Source: Phoronis australis
Lineage: Eukaryota; Phoronida; Phoronidae
Length of the DNA: 64,000 nt
Direction: 5' to 3'
Assembly: GCA_002633005.1 (NCBI GenBank)
Contig: NMRA01000233.1
Location: forward strand, 416,180-480,179
Made by a program: the position numbers and the translations under genes. Below are positions 1-10,900 of this stretch, one piece after another; the first letter of the stretch is position 1; each line of letters begins with the position of its first letter. The notes beneath the pieces are model-generated. The model was not told the origin of the DNA and made no database searches. It worked only from the letters and a program-made list of their open reading frames with translations.

Positions 1-895
1 AATGATGCCGCGGAGAGCATTTGCAACGCAATTTTAGATCGAAAATGGACTATTTTCAATATTCAGTTTTACTATGACACAAGATCAAACGTAGCAGGGG
101 CGGATCCAGGATTGTTTAAAGGGGGGGAGGACGGACAAGGACTTTTTGAAAGGGGGGCAAGTCAACAACTTGAAAATTATAGATATGGTATCGCTAAAAT
201 CAAGGGAAAAAAGGGGGCTCCGGACCCCTTGACCCCCGTGGAACCGCCTAAGCGTAGACCAGTACTTGCTGGAGAGTGTCCTGCGGATTTCTCAGAATAC
301 GACTGATCGAGCAGGGCGTCATCGTCGTAAGCGCTACGGATTTGACTAAAAACAGCATCTTCTGATTCTTCTGAGTTCCACCTCCACTGTTCTCCGATGT
401 TGCCAGGAAGGGGTCTTGCCCCCCCCCCCCTCTTTGACCGCGGAAAATAAACACTAAAATGACAAGGAAAGAAATTTGGGCATGTAACATGTTACACCTA
501 ATCGGGAGCATGTTCTTTAATGTGCGTGTGTTGGTCACAGAAATTACAGTTTTCCTCATGAGAAAAGCTTTTAGATGTTTTTCGTAAATGTCTGCACTGA
601 TTCTACTCGTTTACGCCATTGTATGCCCACGTGATCAAGGTTTCATTGAAGCACTTCAATAGCTTCTTTGTTGGGTTTACCCAGCTCAACACAGTGGGGT
701 GCCTTTGATACTTTAAACCTGGTTTTACTGAACCAGCTCCCTGGTCTAGCAAAACCAGGCTTTCAGACTCTTAAACCATGTTGGTGAAACGCAAGTCAGG
801 TCTAAAATTAGATCAGGTTTAGGAAGGCCAGGTTTAAGTCTACAACCTGGTTTTGTTAAACCACCTTTATGAAATCGGCTGTAGAGTTTTCGGTA
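1..895. repeat. Dispersed/tandem repeat unit, copy 1 (GGATCCAGGATT type)
   Basis: This block recurs with small differences at 1862-2745. Landmarks in order are GGAGAGCATTTGCAACGCA near the left edge, GGCGGATCCAGGATT near 100, G-rich runs, a GGGGGCTCCGGACCCC segment near 215, a C-homopolymer near 420, and an AAACCTGGTTTT-rich arm after 710. The open frames over it contain homopolymers and no recognisable domain, so I treat it as non-coding mobile DNA. The copy may begin left of the window. Confidence 0.8.
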
Positions 896-1830
896 AGGCC
901 CTTGAAGCAGCTTAATTATGGGGAATGGAAATCTGTATCCACGCCAACGATGGCTCTCAGCTCTATGTTGTTGAGATAAGACGGAATTCGTAATACCAAA
1001 AATGAGGATGCCGTGCACGGTTGCTCGCAAAGAACGGTACTCAAATTCGGCAGTAATGTGGTCCACAAATGGAACGTTCTCGCGTTAGCTCCTGCTAAAT
1101 TTTCAAAATTAGGCTTTTTTAGATGTGTGGTTAAACCTCATTACATACTCTGAAGGAAACATTTAGTCGGAGAATGACTTGACGTAATTTTTCATGTGAT
1201 TGTATTTTTGTTACTTACGTTAAATAAATCACATCGTTTGAATTTCGTGTGCATGCGAAATTGTCCGCATGTCTTACAAGCACTGAAAATGAGTAAGTAC
1301 TTGCATTTCTAAAAGAATATGAAGTAGGAATATTGATGAGTTACCAACCACGATACATTCATCAAATCCATGTCAAGTTCGCATTCGGATTGGCGAAAGA
1401 GTTCCATGACCCTCGAGTAGTAGGTGGTTGTGCCCTCACCAGAATTCGAGGACTACTGTCTGACGTTACAGAATAGTTTTCTGACTTCTCTGAAGAAGGT
1501 TGAATCATACAAATCGTCGTAGAATTGTTTATTTGGAGTGAAAGGTCTTCACTTATTTGGGCCTCAATAACATCCGATTTCATAAAGGTGGTTTAAAGTT
1601 AAACCTGGTTTAAACTGGACTTAGACCAGGTTTAAAGATAATCTGCATTTCATAAAGGTGGTTTAACTTTTAGACCTGTAGTCTAGTAAAACCTGGTTTA
1701 ACTCCAGTTTAGACCAGGTCTAAGTTTTCATTTCACCAAGGAGGTCTTTATTCTTTAGGCCTGTATTAAGATCTTAAACCATGTTTAACTTTAGACTTAG
1801 TCAGACCCAGGTTTAACTGTTAAATATGTC
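705..1830. mobile_element. Inverted-repeat element rich in AAACCTGGTTT motifs (non-autonomous DNA transposon-like)
   Basis: Two arms (about 705-885 and 1575-1830) are packed with variants of AAACCTGGTTT / AAACCAGGTTT. An exact 18-base inverted pair lies at their inner edges: AAACCACCTTTATGAAAT near 867 and its reverse complement near 1580. The interior of about 690 bp has no credible coding frame. This fits a MITE or foldback element; outer ends and target-site duplications could not be fixed. Confidence 0.55.
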
Positions 1831-1861
1831 AGACTTGCATGGTATAGGTACAACTGAATGA

Positions 1862-2745
1862 TTACGCGGAGAGCATTTGCAACGCAGTTTTAGAGCAAAA
1901 ATGGACTATTTTCAATATTCAGTTTTACTATGACACAAGATCAAACATAGCAGAGGAGGATCCAGGATTTTTAAAGGGGGGACGGTCAAGGACTTTTTGA
2001 AAGGGGGGGCAAGTCAACAACTTGAAAATTATAGATTTGGTATCACTAAAATCAAGGGAAAAAAGGGGGCTCCGGACCCCTTTACCCCCGTGGATCCGCC
2101 TATGCGTAAACCAGTACAGGCTTGCTGGAGTGTGTCCTGCGGATTTCTCAGAATACGACTGGTCGAGCAAGGCGTCATCGTCGTAAGCGCTACGGATTTG
2201 ACTTAAGACAACATCTTCTGATTTTTCTGACTGAGTTCCACCTCCACTGTTCTCCGATATAATGTTGCCAGGAAAGGGTTTTGCCCCCCCCCCCCTTTGG
2301 CAGCTGAAAATAAACACTAAAATGACAAGGAAATAAATTTGGGCATTTAACATGTTACATCTAATAGGGATCGTGTTCTTTAATCTGTGTGTGTTGGTCA
2401 CAGAAATTACAGTTTTCCTCATGAGAAAAGCACTGATTCTACTAGTGTATGCCATTGTATACCCACGTGATCAAGGTTTCATTGAAGCACTTCAATAGCT
2501 TCTTTGTTGGGTTTACCCAGCTCAACACAGTGGGGTGCCTTTGATACTTTAAACCTGGTTTTACTAAACCAGTTCCCTGGTCTAGCAAAACCAGGCTTTC
2601 AGACTCTTAAACCATGTTGGTGAAATGCAAGTCAAGTCTAAAATTAGACCAGGTGTAGGAAAACCAAGTTTAAGTCTAAAACCTGGTTTTGTCAAACCAC
2701 CTTTATGAATTAAAATCGGCTGTAAGAGTTTTGGCATAAGCACTA
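1862..2745. repeat. Dispersed/tandem repeat unit, copy 2
   Basis: This is the second copy of the unit at 1-895, in the same orientation and with the same order of landmarks, including the poly-C run near 2285 and the AAACCTGGTTT-rich arm at 2545-2715. Similarity fades after about 2745. Only one further motif (CTATACCTGGTTTAG, near 2815) is seen beyond it, so the right arm present after copy 1 is truncated or missing here. Confidence 0.8.
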
Positions 2746-2829
2746 GACCAAATAAATACATTGTTGAGTTCCACAGCGTCAAGTCGGCTCGCCAGCACTC
2801 CATCTAGGGTGTGCTATACCTGGTTTAGC

Positions 2830-5800
2830 CACCATTTCAATTGGGAATAAGGAGATTTTAATCTCCACTCCAAGAAAGTAGCCTGGGGGAGGGGTTCGGG
2901 GGTTCAGTCGAACTCGCCCCAGCGGAAATGGTCCAGCCTTAGCCTATCCGTGACGATAAGATATAGGTGATCCACAACAAAATTGTTGCAGCTACTAGTA
3001 GTCCTAACCACAATCATAACCAAGTTAATATTCATTTTGAATTTGCTTCCAATTCAAAGCTTTTCACATAATCATTGAGCCTTATCCGGCCCGAGCGGTG
3101 TTTGCGTATATGACAGGATCGACAGACGATTACAGGGGGCTTTATGTTATTCGTCGGCATTGAACGCGCGTGGTCGCTATACCAAAGGGTAACAAGGGAG
3201 CCTAGAAGTGAATGTCTATACCTAGCCAAACTATATAGCAGCGAGGGAGCTACCAAAAATAGTGCACTGTGAATGCCTTAAAATCGACCAAGAAACAAAA
3301 CAGCTGAAAATAGGTATCTACTACTATAGTTGTACTTGCTAACTGTAAAAAAATGGATAATTGTGAACATAGTCTGTTACGTTGCCGGCGTCAGTGTTCA
3401 GCGACTGTTGCCTGTACATTTATGTGCAAATGAACTGCTGTGTTGACCGGGCGCATTCAAATGTTCGACCTGTGTGCGGCAGTCGAGAGCCAGCCGTGAC
3501 ACAGTGTAGACGTGTTAGAAGCTGTTCACAGAAAGTGGAACGTTTGTGTCTACAGTAGACTTGGGACATTCAGCGGACAAAGATGATGGGGTCGGATGCT
3601 GACCACAAAAGACTGTCCACGGACTGTGTGAAATAAGATTGACACTTGACTCAGTAATATTAGTTTGGGATGCCACGTGGAGAGTGGTCTACCCAGTGAC
3701 GAAACTTGTTGGTGTAAATATTCGTTTTTCAATGTTTCATTAAATATTATTTCTTTTAAACTTAATATTTCTATTAGATTGTCTCATTAAAGTCACATCG
3801 TGACACTAGCATAGTATGGATAAAGTGCAGGCATTTTCAAATTTCGAATTGAAAGTGATCGTCAAATATATGTATGTTGCTCATTCAATGTCCACTTTGA
3901 TTGTGAATTGGTTGATTGACATGCATGCGTGTACACGTGTGGTGTACACGTATGTGCGTTTCCGTTGTTTTAAATTCAGTACACGTCGCTACAACTACGT
4001 GCCAAACCAACTAGTGCAGGCTTTGTATTTTGGTCGCCCTTACATGGAAATGACGCATCCAGGGAAGACAAAAAATGTGATCTTTATTCAAAAATGTTTG
4101 AAATTCACGACAGGTGTTTTGACGAAATGTACTGCCAAAAATCACATGCAGAATTTAAAGAACATACTTGCACCCACTTTGGAGTTATTAAACCTCGAAG
4201 TTGGTCGGAAGAAGAGTAAGAATAAGAATAAAATTGAAGAAAACCGAGGAACAACAGTACTCTGCGCTTGCACGCGCAGAGTAATAAATGAACAACAACT
4301 AAAATTAGCATAACAATAAACGTAACGTTACTAACGTCCCGTCACATACATTTTGAATTATTGTCATTCTTAACTAAAATGTTGTCTTCTTATAAATATC
4401 TGATTGTAAGTCATAAAACTCACAAACTGATTGAAGTTTATGGATTCATTCTCCAGATATCGTGTTCCAAAGTTTTGAACTTGTACTCAAACAGCAATCG
4501 CTGAAAACCCCAATTTCGTGTCGACCACTCACAGTTTTGTTCACCCAAAATCTAGCAAAATGGAAAGAAGTAACTGGGGTTGTTTAACACTGAAAGTGTG
4601 TTTATCTTATTTTAACACTGAAACTTGAAGGGCGTTGTTCCATATAGGGGACGTAATTGTCAGCAGATCACCTTCGAGTTTGTCACGAAATATCTTGTAT
4701 GAAACTGCACAGAAATCAGTGAGAATTGTCTGACGAAATATCAGGACATGGGTAAGATTTGCAGCAGTTGTATGAAGCATTGTTGGAATCATCGCGGGTT
4801 TTCTAATTCAGACCATCCCGCGTTCGGACGGCGAACTCAGTCACTTGCTGGCCTTCGGTCGCATCGGGAATTCTCTTTGATTGCATCGGGGAGCCTCGCA
4901 TACTGTCGGCCGCGCTTACACACGAGATTCATTTTGCATTCTATCACATATTTTCCTTCACATTCTGTCTTTTGTCGCTGCATCGCAATGAATACAAATT
5001 GCAGAACTTTGAAAAGATACAATAGTCTGCTGTTTCCCTCGGCTTTGCTTTGTGGGAACGATTTGGCGCGAAATTCGATTTAATTGACAGGTTGCACTTT
5101 TTTAAAAGTGCTTAAAAGCAAACTGTGCGTGTTAGTGACAGTCTTTCCAAAAGAGACGTTTTTCACTAGAATGCAGCAATTGCTTGTACGAAAATCACTT
5201 AATTTGAAACGTTCACATATTTTTCTCCATGCGCAGTTGCATTTTAATTATATTCGTGAAATAAGAAGGAAGAAACTCGACGTAAGAGCTCTATGTATTT
5301 GAACACTCGAATTTCATTGAAACGGTTCATCACGTTGAAACATTGCGGATAGGAATTTCTGGAAGCATGATGAGTTAAAAGAATTTGTTTGACGTTCACA
5401 ATAGCCATTTCCAATGTGATCACTAGATGGCGTTGGTCTGGCTGTTAGCCGACCTCAGGCACATTGTAGCCTCCCTCGTACCTAGAGGCTGACGGCACAG
5501 ATATGAAAATTCAAGACAATGACTAACGGTCTAGATATTGGAACAACAGCTTCTGTTGACTGAACTGAATACGCACATGTCATGAGCGCACCCAGCGGGG
5601 CTCGAACGAGCCTCCTATTGGCAAAAAGGTCCGCCGCAGAGAAACAAAAAAGGTCCCAGAAAAAGAGACAAAAGTCCATTAAAAAGACTCAGACGCACGG
5701 TTCTGAAGGTGGTACCCCATTTTTTTTAGTCCTCCCGATGCTTTGTCAGCAAAAGGTCCACATCGACAGAAATTCGAGCCCCCCCAGTTTGAAGGCTGGG

Positions 5801-7840
5801 TGCTCGCATGCATGTAACATATCAAGAACCCTTCACATCCTGGTATCTAGCAGAAACCACAACACTATTAAGAATTGTTTGTAACTCTCTACTTCACGTC
5901 TTTCTAAAACGTATTGGTTTGGAGAAACATGGACGGCGCAGCACTGAAAAAAGTGGGGGCTATAGCCACACCCGCAGCCCCCCATGGTGCGCGCCCATGA
6001 TTGAAAGCCCTTTCTTGTTTTAGGAATGAGATTGTATGTCATCTGAAAATGACAGCATAGTGGTGACTTTCGATTTCCTTCAAACTAAGTGTGTTCTTCA
6101 TCATCAGCGCGTTGTCGTCATTTTCTGTTTGTGCTAGTTTCATTCTAGGAATGGTTAACTTTCTGATGTTAAACTTCGCAGTGTAAGATGTCTGCTAATC
6201 ATCTGGCAGCGGGGTGTTTGTACAACACTGTTTAATCTCTTCCCCATCTCAGACCACAATCTACGCGCTTCTTGTAGTGATGAAGCGATTTCCGTCGAAT
6301 TCAGAATGATTTATGAACACACAATTTACATTTAGATAATAAATTTTGAAATCTATAGCGTTTCTCAAATCCCACATACTTTTAACAACACCATTATCTG
6401 TAAAACAATACGAGCTGGATACATGTATGAGCGTTTCAATTACTTAATCTGCTGTCTTATGTAATAAATTATTTTCAATGCCGTATACTCAGTTAGCATT
6501 GGCTTTCACTAGAAACATTTAGGCCTATTCACATGTTTACGCCTATACTACAACTGAAACAGCTATGTAACAATCACTTCCTCGACAGTTTTGAGGTGTT
6601 CCGTCTTGGAAAACATTTCATCTTCTTTTGCACCTCGTTCATAATTTCTAAATGTACATCTTACTTCTTGTTTATCCACTGAGGCGGTAATTGTTGTTCA
6701 TTTGACACGGGTGTTTACCAAGCTGGTGCTATAGAATGTCAACGTGGCCGAACCAGATTCTTTTGCTTCTACTAGTTTTTCATTCTTGTTTTAGTCTTTT
6801 GACAGGTGACACATTTCTCCGTCAAATGAATCATTAAGGTGAGCTTGACATCACCCCAACCAGACGTGCGCTTGTTGCTGTCATGTTATACCACTTGCAC
6901 AGTGATGAACATCTCGCAGGTGAAAACATGCAATACAACGTTCGTTTTTCGTGTATTTTGAAATAAATGAAATACAAATACTTAAACAATAGCGCCTGGC
7001 TGTCGTATTTGATCATTTCATAAGCCCACAATTGTAAAGCAAATAAAAAAGTAGATCCTTTGTTAAAAATCGTTTGAGTTTCGTTTTTCTATGTATTTTG
7101 GATGTAATTTGTAGAATAAGTATTTTAAAAATGGCGTCTGGGGGCCATATTGCATTGTATATGCATTCATTAATGAAGCAATGACATAAAAATTCTCTCG
7201 GATTCGAAAACATGTACACAAAGTTCGCAGTGTTCCGTGTGGATCTGTTTTTAAGCGTGTTTCATGATATTAGCTGCAGTAATTGTGAAAAATGTCAGCA
7301 TTTAACTTATCTCAGAACATCGGTTTAAACCGAATCTTTTGGATACTGTGATAACTTTTGAGATGTTTTTAGAAACTTCACATTTTGAATAGTATCTAAA
7401 ATTGGGTCTTATTAGACTTTCGTGAAAAAAACTCAAAGGCCTAAAGGATAATTCAGAAAACTAAGACCTACACAGCACTGATTAAGTCAAGTCGAAATCG
7501 AAAATTTCAAACCGGAGTAAATCATGTGAACAACGGCGAAGCTTCTTGTTGAAGTAATCAGTAGATTCCACTCTGGCCATGGCTTTTCGTGTGCGGTTTG
7601 GAATCCTGACTCGTCTTGTTAAAGAAACTAAGGCCCGCCTAAAAACACGAGGTCTTAAGAGCGAGTCCTCAATCATTATTTTACTGGAAGATGGACTAAA
7701 CCCTTAATACTCCAGTCTACTAGTGCAAGGATATCTATAACGATTCCTTTTCTACTGTAAAATTAACAATTGCAGATGTATTTTATTTTGATCTAATAAA
7801 ATTGAGGAAATTTAAAAGAACTGTCCAGTGTAACAGTGGT
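2830..7840. other. Intergenic stretch with no supported gene
   Basis: AT-rich sequence. The frames here are short, none shows a recognisable domain, and none joins to a neighbour through convincing splice sites. The longest, at 3816-4313, is listed separately at low confidence. No RNA gene was recognised. Confidence 0.6.
3816..4313 (+). CDS. Unassigned 165-codon open frame, doubtful
   Basis: This is the longest uninterrupted plus-strand frame in the left intergenic region. The predicted protein is basic, with several Cys/Tyr residues, a run of alternating Lys/Asn/Ser near residue 130, and no motif I can name. There is no clear promoter, splice partner or nearby polyadenylation signal. It could be a fragment of a mobile element or a chance frame. 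Confidence 0.12.
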   Translation: MDKVQAFSNFELKVIVKYMYVAHSMSTLIVNWLIDMHACTRVVYTYVRFRCFKFSTRRYNYVPNQLVQALYFGRPYMEMTHPGKTKNVIFIQKCLKFTTGVLTKCTAKNHMQNLKNILAPTLELLNLEVGRKKSKNKNKIEENRGTTVLCACTRRVINEQQLKLA

Positions 7841-7851
7841 TTCTGAGAGGA

Positions 7852-7936
7852 TGACGTCATTTTATTTCCCGTTGGCAGATCATTGGCATGCGTCATTAGA
7901 AGTACACGTGAAAAAAACGTCATAGTCTGTGACGTA
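7852..7936 (+). promoter_or_regulatory. Cluster of CRE-like sites upstream of the coiled-coil gene
   Basis: A full palindromic CRE (TGACGTCA) lies at 7852-7859, about 100 bp before the first ATG at 7963. Half-sites follow: ACGTCAT near 7918 and TGACGTA near 7931. CREB/ATF factors bind such sites in animals, and their spacing suits a proximal promoter. Use as a promoter is inferred from position only. Confidence 0.4.
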
Positions 7937-7962
7937 TATTGTTGTATTGAATCGTATCCAAG

Positions 7963-10900
7963 ATGGTCGATTTGAAGTTGCTCGGTTTATTTGCAGTGAA
8001 AAAGAAGTGAGTTCTTAACGAAAATTTAATAGACCTTAACTCAATATCGTTAAAAAATGAGCCAATAACATGCTGTTATTTTAAATGAACTTTTATCATC
8101 AGTTCTTTTAAGTCAATAGCTGCTACAAGGTATTTTTGTTCTTTTAGTGAGAAGAAGAAGGAATTGGCTTTGACCAAGCGTTTGGTTAAAAGAAATAAAG
8201 GCGAAATAAAGACCACGAAAAAGATGATCAAGTGTAAGTGCAGGTCAAACAATATGCTGACAGGGTATCACTGTGTCCCCAATGCTTCTAGCAGTAACAC
8301 TGGGAAGCGATGATGAACCTGGCTTCTCATTGGTTAAGAGAACTAAAAAACAAAACATTCGAACATTGCCATTAATCGGAAGTTCAGAAATGCCTTTGTC
8401 ACTTAATGGCTAACACAAATTCGTGTTCTACGACTTACTTATTCGACAACAAGGTACCAAGTGTAACAATAGAACCGTTCACTGTATTTTGGCGTTTCAG
8501 AACATCATCCTTGCACGATGACGCTCTTCCAAAGACGTGAAAAAGTATCTAAAAACGCAACAGCTTGTGTATTGCTGACTAGTGTGAATAGCACCGCAAT
8601 GGTGTTGTTTGTTTGTTTGTTTGTTTGTTGGTTTGTTGTACGTTGGGCAGATGGCCACGTGTACAAATAAAGATGTGACAGAATAGATAAGACCCGGTTA
8701 TCATTTCAGATTGTAGTTACTTAGTTTAAAAAGAACCAGTATTGGATTTGGCTAGTCTGCGAAAATTGTCAACTTTGTTGCCTAATATAATGTTTATTTA
8801 ATTGATTGACTGATACTAGGCCCTATTTAGTTGTTATATGGCAGCGTACAAAACATACGACTGAATACCAGTAAATCAAACCACAGGTTAGTTCAGTTAT
8901 ATTCAAAGAGTGTAAACTACCTTAATTTCAATGAGCTGTTTCTTGTTCGAAAAACGTCACAAACGCAAATCAAATTCGGTAAACTTAATGTTCAGTAATA
9001 GATTGAAATAAATGCACAGTCGATTAACAATGCATCATGGGTATAAATAAGACGGAGTTGGCGAGAAATCTTAACATATGAATTTACGCGCCGTCTACTG
9101 GTAGTCCAACATGAAAAAGATACGCATCAAAGTCGAGAACTTTCCACACCTGGTCAGAATTTCGCTGTATTTAAGCATTTTGTTTCTGAAATCTGTGAAC
9201 AATTCAGCCTCCCATCGCTGAGACAGAGAACTGGTCCAATTTGTAACGTCGCCCAAAATTATTTGGCAAAGTACAAAGTTAAGTGTGCATTAACATACAG
9301 AAAATTTGAGTTATACATGCACAGTACAGGTTCGTGAATATCTTGTCCAACGAGCGGCAAAGACCTAGGTGGCTCCCGGACGTCAGGAGGGCAGTCAAAC
9401 ACTCAACGAATCGGTTCACATATCAGTCCTTAAATCCCAACTCGTGAACTGTTCTTTATTCTGTACAACGCGATTACATTGGGCCTCAACGTTCACCTGT
9501 ACACTCCTGCTCTCAACAGACTTCCCTGCGAGGAAGTGAATCGTCAACACCCTTTTCCCCCAGTCCTGACTTGATCCGTCAGAATTATTATATCTATGGA
9601 CAGAGTTACCGTGTATCGATAGGGTTAGTACGTTTATTCATAGTTGCTTTCTCTGCCGATAGAGTTAATAACACTATAGATGCAGTCAGGAATGAGGAAA
9701 TCTCCCGTGCTAATTTTTGCAAGCATTGTAGATATTACTAGTTCTTTTGGCATAGACGACGAAATTGTATACCTCATGAACTCTTTCGGCCTCCTTGGTT
9801 TGGTGGCCATCCTCAAACCGATTACTGTTGAATTCTTGGAGGTGTGATGTCACGATCGGAATGAACAGAGCAACAAACCTGGTTCTTCCTAAGATGGCGT
9901 TATAAGCTGTGTCCAGTTGGAATATTGTCCCACATGTCTATCCATACATGTAACGCCATTCTACAGAAGAGCCAGGTTTTCTAGCTCCGCCCATTCCGTT
10001 CGTGATGACACACGTCCGGATGTTCAATAGCCATTAATATGAGGGTGGCCGCGGCCAAATCAAAGAGGCCGAAAATGATGTTGACGAGGTATACAAATTT
10101 TCGTCTTCCATGCCAAAAGAATTTTTAGCAATCATGTATATTCTGGGCGGATGAATTTATTTCAGTACACTGTACACATACTTTATTTTTATGCTTTTAA
10201 TAATTAAGTGAAAATGTGTCATTGCTCCCTGTATAATGTGCAATTTTATTGTCAAACTGGGACCCCCCTTGGCGAGCATATCACCAAAATAATCAAATAT
10301 AGGAATATCATTCTTAAAATGGGCCAGTGACACTGAGTTTTAATATGCCGAAAAGGAAGCATTTCACTTGTTAATGAAGCCAAAGACATGCAAACCGAAT
10401 TATGGTGAACTGGGTTTGACTGTCAAGAGTACGGATTGTGTCTATTCATGCTTCATTGCCCTTCTTCAGTGCTTGAAAAAACAGCTGGTTTATTTCCCGA
10501 CTCCATGAGGCAAATTTTACAAAAACTTGAAAGGACGGGCGAACAATATCAGAAGTCTATCTCCGACACCAAAGCGTCCATTGCTTGGATGAAGTCGTAA
10601 GTTCTTTGCCGCTGTTGTTTTATTCGTCGCCAGGCTGCTATCTCGTACCCTAACTCGAAAGCATATTTGTGCCTAAAATGTGTAGCTTGATATACTGACC
10701 TTTTGCCAATTTTACCGTTTACTTGTAGAATAGAAATGATGACGAAACGTGTTGTTGCTGTCATGACCTGTCAATCTATTTTAATGCTGTTGTCTCGGAT
10801 GTAATGTTGCAGCACGATTGATGACGTGCTTATGTTACAAATAAGGATGGAAGACATCAACACAAAGATTAGGAAAGCCAAAGAGGTAAGAATAGACAAA

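Noticed and set aside
5590-5640. Possible minus-strand tRNA B box (GTTCGAGCCCC)
   Set aside because: No matching A box or cloverleaf was found at the right spacing.
10038-10087. ATG with a following GT as a first exon of the coiled-coil gene
   Set aside because: It leaves two bases, which puts the next exon out of frame. The 7963 start with exon 2 at 8148 gives a perfect phase fit.
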